From: a virus
Length of the DNA: 47,543 nucleotides
Virus record (IMG/VR): IMGVR_UViG_3300025117_000102
Coordinates: 1 to 47,543 of that record
Direction: 5' to 3' (one strand)
Positions 37,709 to 45,999 of the stretch are shown piece by piece (the first letter of the stretch is position 1; the number at the start of each line of letters is the position of its first letter). The notes beneath the pieces were generated by a model, which saw only the letters and a list, made by a program, of their open reading frames with translations, did not search any database and was not told where the DNA came from. The position numbers and the translations under genes are program-made.

Positions 37709-38034
37709 TAGAACTGCTCTCTAGTCTCCCCGCTAAAATACGGGACGCTGAGACTGCCTATCTCAAGAAAGCTGAGGAGCTGGAAACGGCTGAATTGACC
37801 TTTGATGTGGCTTTTGGAAACGCACTAGTAGCTTCAACCGCTCCGAACGCCACTGAGAAAAAGGCCGAGGCTACTATTGCTACGGAAAAAGAAAGCCTGG
37901 AATTGATCGGCAAGAAATACGAAGCCAAGAGAGCCGAGACCGAATGGAAGTATTTAACGGACAAATTCGTGGCGCTCCGCAAGGTGGCTAGTTTAGAGCA
38001 GGAGATGTTGAGAACTCAATTATCAGGTGAATAG
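37684..38034 (+). CDS. Coiled-coil protein (116 aa)
   Basis: A 116-aa protein starting ATG 37684 (25-base overlap with NinG); an upstream GTG at 37639 is possible. Almost entirely Ala/Glu/Lys coiled coil (ETAYLKKAEELETAELTF, KYEAKRAETEWKYLTD). Resembles small coiled-coil proteins of phage recombination operons. Function unknown. Confidence 0.6.
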   Translation: MYSDPSQLIELLSSLPAKIRDAETAYLKKAEELETAELTFDVAFGNALVASTAPNATEKKAEATIATEKESLELIGKKYEAKRAETEWKYLTDKFVALRKVASLEQEMLRTQLSGE

Positions 38035-38056
38035 ACATCCAAAATAAGATACCGGA

Positions 38057-38395
38057 ATGAGAGAAATTAAATTTAGAGCTTGGGATGGAGAAAGTGGAAA
38101 AATGTCTTCTCCTTTTCAAATGGAAGAGCTGAAGTTTGGATATCTAAAAGAAATAGATAACTCGATTATTGACGTAGAATTGGTTCTCATGCAATACATC
38201 GGACGAAAAGACAAGAACGGAAAAGAGATTTACGAGGGTGACATTGTAAAAAACCCATGCTATGAGGTGAGAGATGATGGGTCTATTCCAGACGGCATCA
38301 TTGATGTAGTTAAGTTTGAAAAGTGTTGTTTCTGGAATGGACGTGAAAATAGTGAAGTCATCGGTAACATCTACGAGAACCCCAAGCTTCTATGA
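38057..38395 (+). CDS. YopX-like protein
   Basis: A 112-aa protein with the YopX family pattern: REIKFRAWDGESGKM at 2-16 and LMQYIGRKDKNGKEIYEGDI near 63-82, then VVKFE and VIGNIYENP. YopX-domain proteins are common in phage early regions; their role is not known. Starts with A at -1. Confidence 0.88.
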   Translation: MREIKFRAWDGESGKMSSPFQMEELKFGYLKEIDNSIIDVELVLMQYIGRKDKNGKEIYEGDIVKNPCYEVRDDGSIPDGIIDVVKFEKCCFWNGRENSEVIGNIYENPKLL

Positions 38396-38625
38396 ACACC
38401 CACTTCCAAAAGAACCAACACGCTGAATCTTTCTTAGGAAACGCCAGAGAACCACTAGAGGAAGAGAGAAAGAAGATATTAGAAAATATAGTCCTCGTAG
38501 AATCAATGGTCGGTAAGATGAAACCCGAAGAATACGAGAAGTTAGTTATTCGGTTATGGGAACAGAAGAGAGAGATAGAGGTAAAATTAAAGAACATCTA
38601 TGTGGAACAGTCGCTGGGAGAATAA
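38392..38625 (+). CDS. Hypothetical helical protein (77 aa)
   Basis: A 77-aa charged helical protein (EPLEEERKKILENIVLVESM, LVIRLWEQKREIEVKLKN). ATGA overlap with the YopX-like gene and a 26-base overlap with the HTH gene. Function unknown. Confidence 0.6.
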   Translation: MNTHFQKNQHAESFLGNAREPLEEERKKILENIVLVESMVGKMKPEEYEKLVIRLWEQKREIEVKLKNIYVEQSLGE

Positions 38626-38794
38626 TACTAAAGCAGTCCTCACGAGAGAGGATGTCGGAAAGATACGAGCGATGTACGCCGCAAGAAAAGAGCTAAAGTT
38701 GAATCAGGAGAAGATCGCCAAGAAGTTTGGAGTAGCGCAAACGACTATCTCACGAATCACTAGAGGGGCTGGTTGGACAGATAATTTATGGTAA
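38600..38794 (+). CDS. Helix-turn-helix protein (64 aa)
   Basis: A 64-aa protein. VLTREDVGKIRAMYAARKEL, then LNQEKIAKKFGVAQTTISRITRG is a clear HTH with a sigma-factor- or resolvase-like recognition helix (VAQTTISRIT). It precedes the mini-GroES and the late promoter and could control late expression. Partner site unknown. Confidence 0.8.
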   Translation: MWNSRWENNTKAVLTREDVGKIRAMYAARKELKLNQEKIAKKFGVAQTTISRITRGAGWTDNLW

Positions 38795-38802
38795 AATAAG
38801 GT

Positions 38803-39039
38803 ATGATTAAGCCACTTGGGACTCAAATCCTCATTGAAATCAAGAAAGAAGAAAAGACGAAATCAGGTATCGTCCTAGCTACGAGTGAGAGAAAGAATGT
38901 CGGGACTGTGAAAGAAATCGGAAATGAGGTAAAGGCAGTTAAGAAAGGCCAGATGATATTCTTCAAGGGATTCACCGAGGATATTGATGGACTCTCACTG
39001 ATCGAAGAGAAACAAGCCCTCGCTATATTGACAGACTAG
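38803..39039 (+). CDS. groS: Mini-GroES co-chaperonin
   Basis: A 78-aa GroES-like protein: IKPLGTQILIEIKKEEKTKSG at 2-22, the mobile-loop tripeptide IVL at 23-25, GTVKEIGNEVKAVKKGQMIFF at 34-54 and LIEEKQALAIL at 66-76. GroES is about 97 aa; the roof hairpin and part of the mobile loop are shortened. Phage co-chaperonins (T4 gp31) adapt host GroEL to fold the major capsid protein, so its place just before the late block fits. The -35 of the late promoter lies in its last codons. Confidence 0.85.
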   Translation: MIKPLGTQILIEIKKEEKTKSGIVLATSERKNVGTVKEIGNEVKAVKKGQMIFFKGFTEDIDGLSLIEEKQALAILTD

Positions 39040-39056
39040 AGAATAAATAGTACTAT
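39028..39056 (+). promoter_or_regulatory. Late-operon promoter
   Basis: TTGACA (39028-39033), 17-nt spacer, TACTAT (39051-39056). Start expected near 39063. It is the last strong promoter before the terminase-head-tail block. Confidence 0.75.
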
Positions 39057-39077
39057 ACGAATATAGTAAAGCTAACT

Positions 39078-39119
39078 ATGCAAAAGATAACTCAACGAGA
39101 GCAAGGTCATATCCAGTAA
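39078..39119 (+). CDS. Late leader ORF (13 aa)
   Basis: From aactATG to TAA 39117-39119: MQKITQREQGHIQ. It runs through the 5' arm of the terminator that follows. A ribosome on it would block terminator folding. Likely regulatory rather than a functional peptide. Confidence 0.4.
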   Translation: MQKITQREQGHIQ

Positions 39120-39135
39120 TTGGGGCCTTGTTTTT
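39102..39135 (+). terminator. Terminator in the late leader
   Basis: CAAGGTC (39102-39108) pairs with GGCCTTG (39124-39130), with one G-U, followed by TTTTT. It sits about 40 bases after the late start site and before the terminase genes, so late transcription needs read-through. Confidence 0.72.
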
Positions 39136-39158
39136 GCTTACAAATAACTTCCACACCT

Positions 39159-39419
39159 ATGTCAACAGAGAGACCTTTCAAAAAGCTTGTAGATGTTATT
39201 GGACGCTTTGTCATTGAAACAGATGCATATATACATGGTGAATCCACACATTTTACAAGTATCGCAGACACAGAAGAATACTTTAACGGAGACGGAACCG
39301 AGAGAGAAACCTACATTTCTAGAGAGGTAGCAACATATAGGTCGGCTGAAGAAGCCGAAAAAGGCCACAGGAAAATAGTATCAAAAGTGGAAAAGACTGG
39401 AACATTCAAAGACTGGTAA
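39159..39419 (+). CDS. Hypothetical protein before terminase (86 aa)
   Basis: An 86-aa protein starting cctATG 39159; a longer frame from 39120 starts inside the terminator. Contains VIETDAYIHGESTHFTS, REVATYRSAEEAEKGHRKIV. The C-terminal half looks helical. Function unknown; may assist packaging. Confidence 0.62.
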   Translation: MSTERPFKKLVDVIGRFVIETDAYIHGESTHFTSIADTEEYFNGDGTERETYISREVATYRSAEEAEKGHRKIVSKVEKTGTFKDW

Positions 39420-39420
39420 T

Positions 39421-39837
39421 ATGGGAGCTGGAAGACCACTCAAATTTGAAACCAAGGAGATACTCGATGAGAAGATCAATGAGTATTTTAAGTTATGTGA
39501 GGATAGGGGGACTCAGCCTTTTATTACAGAGCTTGCTTTCTATCTTGACACAAGTAGGGAAACATTGCGTGAGTATAAGGAGCGACCAGAATATGTTGAC
39601 TCAATAAAAAGAGCATTGGCGAGGTGTGAGATGTCATTAGAGAGAAATCTCATTGAAGGAAAGGTAAACCCGACTGGTTCAATCTTCAATCTCAAGAACA
39701 ATTACGGATGGAGAGATAAGATAGAGCAGGATGTCACATCTAACGGAGAATCAATCAGTCCATTACTCGTAAGATTCATTGATGCCAAAGACGATCGAAA
39801 TGCAGATACCAGTCGAGTACAAGGAACTGTTCAGTGA
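39421..39837 (+). CDS. terS: Terminase small subunit
   Basis: A 138-aa protein with the small-terminase pattern: GRPLKFETKEILDEKINEYF at 4-23, an HTH (ITELAFYLDTSRETLREY) and GKVNPTGSIFNLKNNYGWRDK at 80-100. The small subunit recognises the packaging site and loads the large subunit. It overlaps the large subunit by 56 bases. Starts taatATG. Confidence 0.88.
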   Translation: MGAGRPLKFETKEILDEKINEYFKLCEDRGTQPFITELAFYLDTSRETLREYKERPEYVDSIKRALARCEMSLERNLIEGKVNPTGSIFNLKNNYGWRDKIEQDVTSNGESISPLLVRFIDAKDDRNADTSRVQGTVQ

Positions 39838-41017
39838 TTGGTGGAGAGAGGCTGGTGTCTATGGTGGAAGATTCTCGCTCAAGTCTCATACGGTAGCGAG
39901 GTTTTTGCTTATTAGGGCCAGAGAACGAAAGACCAGAGTCGCTTGTTTCCGAGAGTTTCAAAACTCTATCGCTGAATCCTCTCACCAGCTCTTAAAGGAA
40001 CTTATAGAACAGTACGAACTGAACGAGTTTGAGGTTACGAATAGCTCCATCATCAACCGACTGAACGGATCAGATTTCATCTTCAAGGGCCTTCACAACA
40101 ACGAACAAAACATCAAATCGACTGAGGGCATAGACATTGCTTGGGTTGAGGAAGCACAAACAGTTTCAAAGAACAGCCTAGAAGTCCTCACCCCGACTGT
40201 CCGTAAGGATGGGTCAAAGATTATTTACACATACAACCGACTCCTCGAAGATGACCCAGTACATACCAGACTGGTCACTGAGGGAAGACCGAACACACTC
40301 ATCATCAATGTGAACTACGACATCGCATTGAAATACGGGATGATGCCCGAAGTCATTAAGGTTGAAATGGAAGATGATAAGGATAAACGCCCGGCTCTGT
40401 ATAGGCATAAATGGCTTGGAGAACCAAGTAACCTTGAAAGAAAGATTTACCGGGATTGGATATTTATCGACGATGTACCACCAGAAGCGAGGCTAGAGCG
40501 GTATGGATTGGACTTTGGGTACACGCATGATGAAACGGCGATCGGGGCTATTTACCGATATAACGGAGGATTAGTAATAGATGAAATAACCTTTGCGAAA
40601 GGGCTATCAAACAAGAATATTGCAGACATTATCAAGAATCTCCCGAGAGCGCTTGTTGTACCGGATAGCTCGGAACCAAAGAGTATTGATGAGCTGAAGA
40701 TGTATGGAATCGCCTGTATCCCAGCGGCGAAGGGTCAGGGTTCAGTCTTTCAGGGTATCCAGTATGTCCAGCAGCAAAAGATATTCATTACCAAGAGAAG
40801 TGTCAACTTCATCAAAGCCTACCAGAACTACTTGTTTATGGAGGACAGAAATGGGAAAATAATAAACGAACCAGACGATACGATTCACACCTGGTCTAAC
40901 GCGATGGACGCCGTGAGATACGCAATCGTCTCACTCTCACCAAGGCAGATTGATCGGCAAGACAGGGAGAGAGTAAAGAAGACAATTGTTAGCCCGTATA
41001 AAATAAGGATGGCCTAG
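39782..41017 (+). CDS. terL: Terminase large subunit
   Basis: A 411-aa terminase. Walker A variant GGRFSLKS at 28-35, Walker B IDIAWVEEA at 117-125, ATPase coupling region (IIYTYNRLLEDDP). The nuclease half has YGLDFGYTHDETA (D244), LVVPDSSEPKSIDEL (D294) and WSNAMDAVRY (D376), a full acidic triad. Cuts and translocates DNA into the procapsid. Length and motifs match the Terminase_3/PBSX-type group. ATG 39782 is preferred to the TTG one codon upstream. Confidence 0.94.
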   Translation: MPKTIEMQIPVEYKELFSDWWREAGVYGGRFSLKSHTVARFLLIRARERKTRVACFREFQNSIAESSHQLLKELIEQYELNEFEVTNSSIINRLNGSDFIFKGLHNNEQNIKSTEGIDIAWVEEAQTVSKNSLEVLTPTVRKDGSKIIYTYNRLLEDDPVHTRLVTEGRPNTLIINVNYDIALKYGMMPEVIKVEMEDDKDKRPALYRHKWLGEPSNLERKIYRDWIFIDDVPPEARLERYGLDFGYTHDETAIGAIYRYNGGLVIDEITFAKGLSNKNIADIIKNLPRALVVPDSSEPKSIDELKMYGIACIPAAKGQGSVFQGIQYVQQQKIFITKRSVNFIKAYQNYLFMEDRNGKIINEPDDTIHTWSNAMDAVRYAIVSLSPRQIDRQDRERVKKTIVSPYKIRMA

Positions 41018-41018
41018 T

Positions 41019-41435
41019 ATGAAAACACTCAAACCTTGGACAATCTACATCTGGAACTACGGGGAAATCGTCTATGCTGCCTCTCCTGTCGTGACGAGAG
41101 ATGGGATTAAAGAGATATATAAATGCGCTTGGACCACGAGTGCAAGTCAGAACGATCCGAACGCCGAACAGTTGACAGAGAAAAAGAAACTCTTTAGAGC
41201 AAAGAGCTTTTGTAAAAAACAATTAAGTGGTACGCTAAATATAATCGACTGGTTTGGAAAGAAAGCCTTGGATGGTAATGGAAACATCGATACCTCCAAG
41301 CTGAATGAACTCTTCGCTACTCAGGCTGTACGAGCGGAAATGTACAACAAATACCCAGAAGACCTGTGGCCTGAAAAGAAGTTTCCAACCAAAGAAATTA
41401 CCTTAGAAGAAGCTATAGAATATCAACTCGCCTAA
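41019..41435 (+). CDS. Hypothetical protein between terminase and portal (138 aa)
   Basis: A 138-aa protein (PWTIYIWNYGEIVYAASPVV, KLFRAKSFCKKQLSGTLNII). The N-terminal half is beta-rich, the C-terminal half helical. Position suggests a head or packaging factor. Starts tagtATG. Family not recognised. Confidence 0.6.
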   Translation: MKTLKPWTIYIWNYGEIVYAASPVVTRDGIKEIYKCAWTTSASQNDPNAEQLTEKKKLFRAKSFCKKQLSGTLNIIDWFGKKALDGNGNIDTSKLNELFATQAVRAEMYNKYPEDLWPEKKFPTKEITLEEAIEYQLA

Positions 41436-41456
41436 CTATCCCTTCCACGGTTTACT

Positions 41457-43373
41457 ATGGGATACCAACCAAAAAAGTCAGAGGAAGAGATCATCAAACG
41501 GGTCTACGAAGACTTTGACCACATGCAGGATGAGCGCAAGAAGCGCTGGAAATACTTTAACGACCGAACCTTAAAAGAATACATCGACGACTCCCAGCTC
41601 CGTCTCAATGGGTATGTCCCAACAAGAGAGGAACAAGGAAAGGAAAGCTGGCAATCGAATGTCTTCCATCCAGTCACTCGAAACAAGTTCAAAGCCATGC
41701 TCGCTGCGGTGGCATTGGATGTCCCACAGGTTAAAATCACCGCTCAGAACGAAAAGAGCCAAAGAGATCACAAGCGGGCTAAGGTTATTAAGAATCTCGT
41801 AAACTTCTCCTACTCCCAAGAGAATAAAGAGGAAAATGTCTTCTTTGAGGGATGGGAAGCGGCTGAAAAAGGAACTGTTCTGACCTATGACGGGTATCTA
41901 AAAGCTAAGGCTAAGCGAAAGCTGATTAAGAGTTTTGATACCCAAACTGGGGAAATTGAGACAGAAGAGGAAGAAATCGAGACCGACTCACAGTGTTTTG
42001 AACAGCTTGTCCCATTGATGAGCTTCTACCCATACGATGTCCATATATTCGATGTCCAGAAGCAGCCCTGTGTTGTTTGGCTAGAGAGAAAGCGCAGAGA
42101 CGACTTTGACCAGGAGTACGGAAAGTACAAGAACGCCAAACAAGTACCAGAATCCGTCCCACTGACGCAGGAGAGCGAAGACAATACTTTCTATACTGAG
42201 CGCTGGGCTGACCGCTATGACAAAGACAATCCGATTGAAGTCTTAAAGTACTACAACAAGATACGAGACGAGTACATCGTGATTGCTAACGGAGTCTTGA
42301 TTCTCAATGTTCCCCTTCTCTTAGGGAAGAAAAAGAAGTGGTACCCATTTGCGAAGACTGTTTTTGAGCCGATTGCAGGAGATTTCTTCTATGGGAAGAG
42401 TCTGCCAGACATTCTCATGGGTGAACAGGATGTAATCAATGCCCTGTACAACATGGCTTTGGACAAGACTTACAAGTCCATGGCTCCAGCACTCCTGATC
42501 GGGAATACGAACAAGGATGATTTCGATCTAGAGGATCAGAACACGACCATAGACACGAAAATCTATGTCCAAGACATCGCTCAAGTAAGAGAGATGCCTA
42601 TTTCCGGTATCGACCAGGCTGATTTGAAGATGATTGAGTTAGTTTCAAGAGGTCTGGACCTGTCATCCGTAGACTCGAACCAGTCCGGTGTACCGGGTAG
42701 GGGAGTGACAGCGCGTGAAGTGGTGATTGCCAACGAAAACGCCAAGAAGTTGAAAGGAATAATGTATCTCTTCCTCACCTCGCTCTGGATACAGAAGATC
42801 AAGCTCCGGATCATGAATATTCTGGTCTACTATCCGAAACCGAAAGTTAAAGAAATCCTTGGTGAAAGTGATAAGGATAACATGCTGGACGAATACCAGT
42901 CCTTTAGCGTGGAAAACGCTGAATTGGATGGTGGAATCAAGGGAACCATGGGTATTGAAATCTATCCGAGCGAAGAAGAACTGCCTTCCAAAGATGAAGC
43001 TGATATACGAGCCATGACCTATCGGGAAAGAAGCAACGAAAACTACGATTACATCGCAATCGCTGCTGATTACCTAGATAACTGGATTTACGATGTCAAA
43101 GTCATCTCAGAATCCGTTTTTCAACAAGAATCGTCCCTCTCTCAAATCAAGATGCAGGATAAACTAAATGTCCTAGCGACCTTCTTCCCGCAACTCCTCA
43201 TGATGAACCAGAAGAAACTGGCCACGGATGTTCTCACGGCCTATGACGATGACGCTGACGAATACACTCTCGAACAAGCGCCTGTAATGCCGGGTGCGAT
43301 GCCTGGTCAGGAACCGGGTGCCGCAGAAGCTACCGCTGGACAGGCTGGTCTTCCGACACTCCCGCCAATATGA
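41457..43373 (+). CDS. Portal protein
   Basis: A 638-aa portal. N terminus KSEEEIIKRVYEDFDHMQDE is the usual helical wing, with RLNGYVPTREEQGKESWQSN near 46-65, a central KTVFEPIAGDFFYGKSLPDI segment and QDVINALYNMALDK, then the clip/stem ARDVV-like ARE-VVIANENAKKLKGIM. The C terminus is Gly/Ala/Pro-rich. Forms the DNA gateway ring at one capsid vertex. Sizes of 600-700 aa are usual for podovirus portals. The leader can form a TATCCC/GGGATA stem around the start. Confidence 0.88.
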   Translation: MGYQPKKSEEEIIKRVYEDFDHMQDERKKRWKYFNDRTLKEYIDDSQLRLNGYVPTREEQGKESWQSNVFHPVTRNKFKAMLAAVALDVPQVKITAQNEKSQRDHKRAKVIKNLVNFSYSQENKEENVFFEGWEAAEKGTVLTYDGYLKAKAKRKLIKSFDTQTGEIETEEEEIETDSQCFEQLVPLMSFYPYDVHIFDVQKQPCVVWLERKRRDDFDQEYGKYKNAKQVPESVPLTQESEDNTFYTERWADRYDKDNPIEVLKYYNKIRDEYIVIANGVLILNVPLLLGKKKKWYPFAKTVFEPIAGDFFYGKSLPDILMGEQDVINALYNMALDKTYKSMAPALLIGNTNKDDFDLEDQNTTIDTKIYVQDIAQVREMPISGIDQADLKMIELVSRGLDLSSVDSNQSGVPGRGVTAREVVIANENAKKLKGIMYLFLTSLWIQKIKLRIMNILVYYPKPKVKEILGESDKDNMLDEYQSFSVENAELDGGIKGTMGIEIYPSEEELPSKDEADIRAMTYRERSNENYDYIAIAADYLDNWIYDVKVISESVFQQESSLSQIKMQDKLNVLATFFPQLLMMNQKKLATDVLTAYDDDADEYTLEQAPVMPGAMPGQEPGAAEATAGQAGLPTLPPI

Positions 43374-43660
43374 AATATCTCTATCTGATAGCCATAAAGT
43401 TCCTCGGGGATAGGCTCTATACCCAGCCACCAGTAGATGGCCAGAAAGTCCATGATTGGTTGAAAGATAACTACAAAGACGGCGGATGGATGGGCTACTA
43501 CACGACTCGTAAGAAGTATCTGATGAGCCTCCTCGAAAACGGGGTTGAAGGTCGGGAGTATCTCGAAACCGTTGGGAGATTAAAGGAACTGAAAGCCTTG
43601 TCGAGCAATATCTTGACAGCCCAACGAAAAGAGCTTGCGAAGAAAAACGAAACCCATTAA
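43370..43660 (+). CDS. Hypothetical protein (96 aa)
   Basis: A 96-aa basic helical protein (YLYLIAIKFLGDRLYTQPPV, YYTTRKKYLMSLLENGVEG). ATGA overlap with the portal. Lies before a multi-state leader. May be a head-assembly factor; family unknown. Confidence 0.6.
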   Translation: MKYLYLIAIKFLGDRLYTQPPVDGQKVHDWLKDNYKDGGWMGYYTTRKKYLMSLLENGVEGREYLETVGRLKELKALSSNILTAQRKELAKKNETH

Positions 43661-43685
43661 ACTACCAACAGTACTTAGAAAAAAA

Positions 43686-43789
43686 CCTTCCACACTCATC
43701 GAGAGGACTGCATGTCTTCTCCTGATCGCACTGTGGAAGGGGCTTTCAGGAGAATACACTCAGTCCCCGCGACTGGGTGTTTTATTTAT
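43686..43789 (+). promoter_or_regulatory. Multi-state leader and terminator before scaffold gene
   Basis: Interleaved pairs: A CCTTCCACA (43686-43694) with A' TGTGGAAGG (43732-43740), and B TTCTCCTGA (43717-43725) with B' TCAGGAGAA (43746-43754). Then a terminator, ACACTCAGTC (43756-43765)/GACTGGGTGT (43771-43780) followed by TTTATTTAT. GGACTG (43705-43710) can also take CAGTCC (43761-43766), which would open the terminator. A weak TTGCGA-17-TAAACT promoter lies at 43635-43663. Confidence 0.78.
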
Positions 43790-43837
43790 CCATATGCCCG
43801 ACGACCGAAATCGGGTTGAAATAAGCGGTTTAAAACT

Positions 43838-44539
43838 ATGGAATCAGTAGACTTAAAAGACGGTGCTGCTACCGAGTCAAATGGTCAAGACACAAAGCAG
43901 GAGGAAGCTGGAACCTCTGGGAATGGCCCTGAAGAACTCACAGCACTACAGGAGCGTCTCAAGAAAGCAGAACAAGAGCGCGATAACTACAAGGAAGGCC
44001 TCCTCAAGTTAAAGCGTTCGGAACGGACTCTCTCAGAGAAGAAAGAAGAGGCCAAGGATGACGAAGACGCCCCTGAATGGGACGAAGCTTCTAAGAAATT
44101 CCAGGCACAGACTCTTTCCGAAGCCGAGAAACGAGCCCGTATCGCTGCTCAATCCTATGTCGAAGAAAACAATGAGAAGGCTGCAATCAGCACATTTCTC
44201 ACTGAACACCCGGAACTAGGAGGAGACGAGGAATGGAAAGAAATTCTCTCGAATTACAATCCAAAACATGGCAAAGGAACCGTTGACAGTATCGTCACTG
44301 ATCTCAATCGAGCCCGAGTCGTCATGCTTCATGACCGAGGCGAACTGGACAAACTGTCACAGGAAGCCGAAGAACGCGGCAAACGAAAAGGAGCAGCTGA
44401 GAGCTATCACGCCAACGCCCATACTTCATCCGGTAGTGCTTCGAAATCTACCAGCGACCAAGGTTCAGACGGAATCTCGAAGGGTGCGAAAGAAATCGCT
44501 CAAGCCTTCGGAATCGATCCTAAGAAGCTTGGAAGCTAA
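43838..44539 (+). CDS. Scaffolding protein
   Basis: A 233-aa acidic, coiled-coil protein (TALQERLKKAEQERDNYKEG, KLKRSERTLSEKKEEAKDDE) with a Ser-rich linker and a short C-terminal helix (GAKEIAQAFGIDPKKLG). This order is typical of HK97-type scaffolds placed just before the capsid genes: it guides procapsid assembly and is then removed. Starts aactATG. Confidence 0.82.
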   Translation: MESVDLKDGAATESNGQDTKQEEAGTSGNGPEELTALQERLKKAEQERDNYKEGLLKLKRSERTLSEKKEEAKDDEDAPEWDEASKKFQAQTLSEAEKRARIAAQSYVEENNEKAAISTFLTEHPELGGDEEWKEILSNYNPKHGKGTVDSIVTDLNRARVVMLHDRGELDKLSQEAEERGKRKGAAESYHANAHTSSGSASKSTSDQGSDGISKGAKEIAQAFGIDPKKLGS

Positions 44540-44556
44540 ACTCTTAATCTAATTAC

Positions 44557-44970
44557 ATGGCTATCAAACCATATCGTGGTAATTTCCACACGGAACATTA
44601 CCCGAAGAAGGTATCTACAGCCTTTACTGTAGGCGACCTCGTTTACCTGGATGGTAATGGGTACCTGGACAGGTGCACATCGACCACGGCCACGGCACTT
44701 GGTTGCATCGGCATCACTGTCGCATCGACTGACAGTGATTACGCATCGGCTACCATGGTTTCTGTAGAGGTTCCTGATGTTGATGCAGAATTCCTCTGTG
44801 ATACATCTGGTGCTGCTCAGACGGATGTTGGTGAATTCATCGACCTTACTGACCATGACACAGTGGATGTTGCTGCTTCGACCTACGACATTTTCTATGT
44901 CACTGGTTATGTTTCAGCGACTCAAGTCATCGCCAAGCTTACTAAGAAGTCTGGTGCTGCAGCTGGTTAA
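44557..44970 (+). CDS. Capsid decoration-like protein (137 aa)
   Basis: A 137-aa all-beta protein (FTVGDLVYLDGNGYLDRCTS, LGCIGITVASTDSDYASATM, FYVTGYVSATQVIAKLTKK) resembling the DUF2190-like small capsid/decoration proteins. Between scaffold and capsid genes, the usual place. Start has C at -1 (ttacATG). Confidence 0.7.
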   Translation: MAIKPYRGNFHTEHYPKKVSTAFTVGDLVYLDGNGYLDRCTSTTATALGCIGITVASTDSDYASATMVSVEVPDVDAEFLCDTSGAAQTDVGEFIDLTDHDTVDVAASTYDIFYVTGYVSATQVIAKLTKKSGAAAG

Positions 44971-45003
44971 ACCTAGCTCAATATAATTCTGTAAACTAAT
45001 ATC

Positions 45004-45990
45004 ATGGCAGGAATTCTCGCAACAGCCTCCCTGAATGACTTCGTGAAGAACGCTGAAGTCATGTGGCGTGAGGGCTATGATCGAGTTCCGCTCGTCGCTC
45101 GTGCGCTGTACGATGTCCGTACAACCTCGACCAAGACCAGCGAACACTCTGATCTCTCCGGCTTCACCTTCGCCGAACGAAAAAATGAAGGTGGCAACTA
45201 CGCCATCGGAAACATCACTCAGGGCTATACGCTCAATCTGAGCCAACAGCGCATCGGTGTGATGAAGGCAATCACTTGGGAAATGCGCAAGTACGACAAG
45301 TACCGCGAAATCCAGAAGACTCTCAATAATCTGGGTATGGCGGCTTCTCATCGTATGGAGCTTGACCTGACTCACTTGTTCACTTTCGGTATGAGCGCTG
45401 CCTCGTACACGAACCGGAACGGTGAGACGATTGCTACAACCTCTGGTGACGGTCAGAATCTCTTCGATACCGACCACACTATCCGTGGCGGTTCCGGTAC
45501 CTACTCGAACCTCATCACTACGGAGTTCTCCCGTGACGGTCTCGAGGATGCGGAAACTCAGTTCACGACCTTCGTTGACAACTCGGGCAACAAGATTGTT
45601 CCGATGCCTGACACGATTGTCACGACCGACCATCCGGCTCTCGTGAACAATGTCAAGGAGTTCTTTAAGTCAAGCCAACAGCCTGACACTGCGAACAACG
45701 CCACGAATGTCTACACAGGGAAGTACAAGCACTTGGTGCTCCCGTACCTCGCTACTGACAATCAGGGTGCTCGCAACTCATCCATCGTGAACTACTGGAT
45801 GCTCGCTGATACCAAGAACACAGACGCCATCTGTGAAATCTCTGAAGAGCCACGCCTCGTCTCCCCGTCAGCGGGTGGGAACGGTGAGGACTTCATGACT
45901 GACGACTGGTACTTCAAGACCTCGGCAGCCTATGACTACGGTGTACTCGGGTATACCTGGATCGTTGGCTCGACTGGTGCGACCTCGTAA
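45004..45990 (+). CDS. Major capsid protein (HK97-like)
   Basis: A 328-aa protein. N-terminal helical arm (ATASLNDFVKNAEVMWREGY), a GFTFAERKNEGGNYAIGNIT E-loop-like region, a long helix (EIQKTLNNLGMAASHRMELD) and an A-domain with the IVPMPDTIVTTDHPALVNNV core. Follows the scaffold and decoration genes, as in HK97-fold phages. Should be the most abundant virion protein; start has C at -1 (tatcATG) and no Shine-Dalgarno. Confidence 0.86.
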   Translation: MAGILATASLNDFVKNAEVMWREGYDRVPLVARALYDVRTTSTKTSEHSDLSGFTFAERKNEGGNYAIGNITQGYTLNLSQQRIGVMKAITWEMRKYDKYREIQKTLNNLGMAASHRMELDLTHLFTFGMSAASYTNRNGETIATTSGDGQNLFDTDHTIRGGSGTYSNLITTEFSRDGLEDAETQFTTFVDNSGNKIVPMPDTIVTTDHPALVNNVKEFFKSSQQPDTANNATNVYTGKYKHLVLPYLATDNQGARNSSIVNYWMLADTKNTDAICEISEEPRLVSPSAGGNGEDFMTDDWYFKTSAAYDYGVLGYTWIVGSTGATS

Positions 45991-45999
45991 GTCCTAACT

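Noticed and set aside
24725-39040. Integrase, excisionase or CI-like repressor that would mark a temperate phage
   Set aside because: None recognised. The small HTH/RHH-like proteins are not enough to claim lysogeny.
43635-43850. 71-aa ORF across the portal-scaffold gap
   Set aside because: It runs through the interleaved stems and terminator, has no good start context and no domain.
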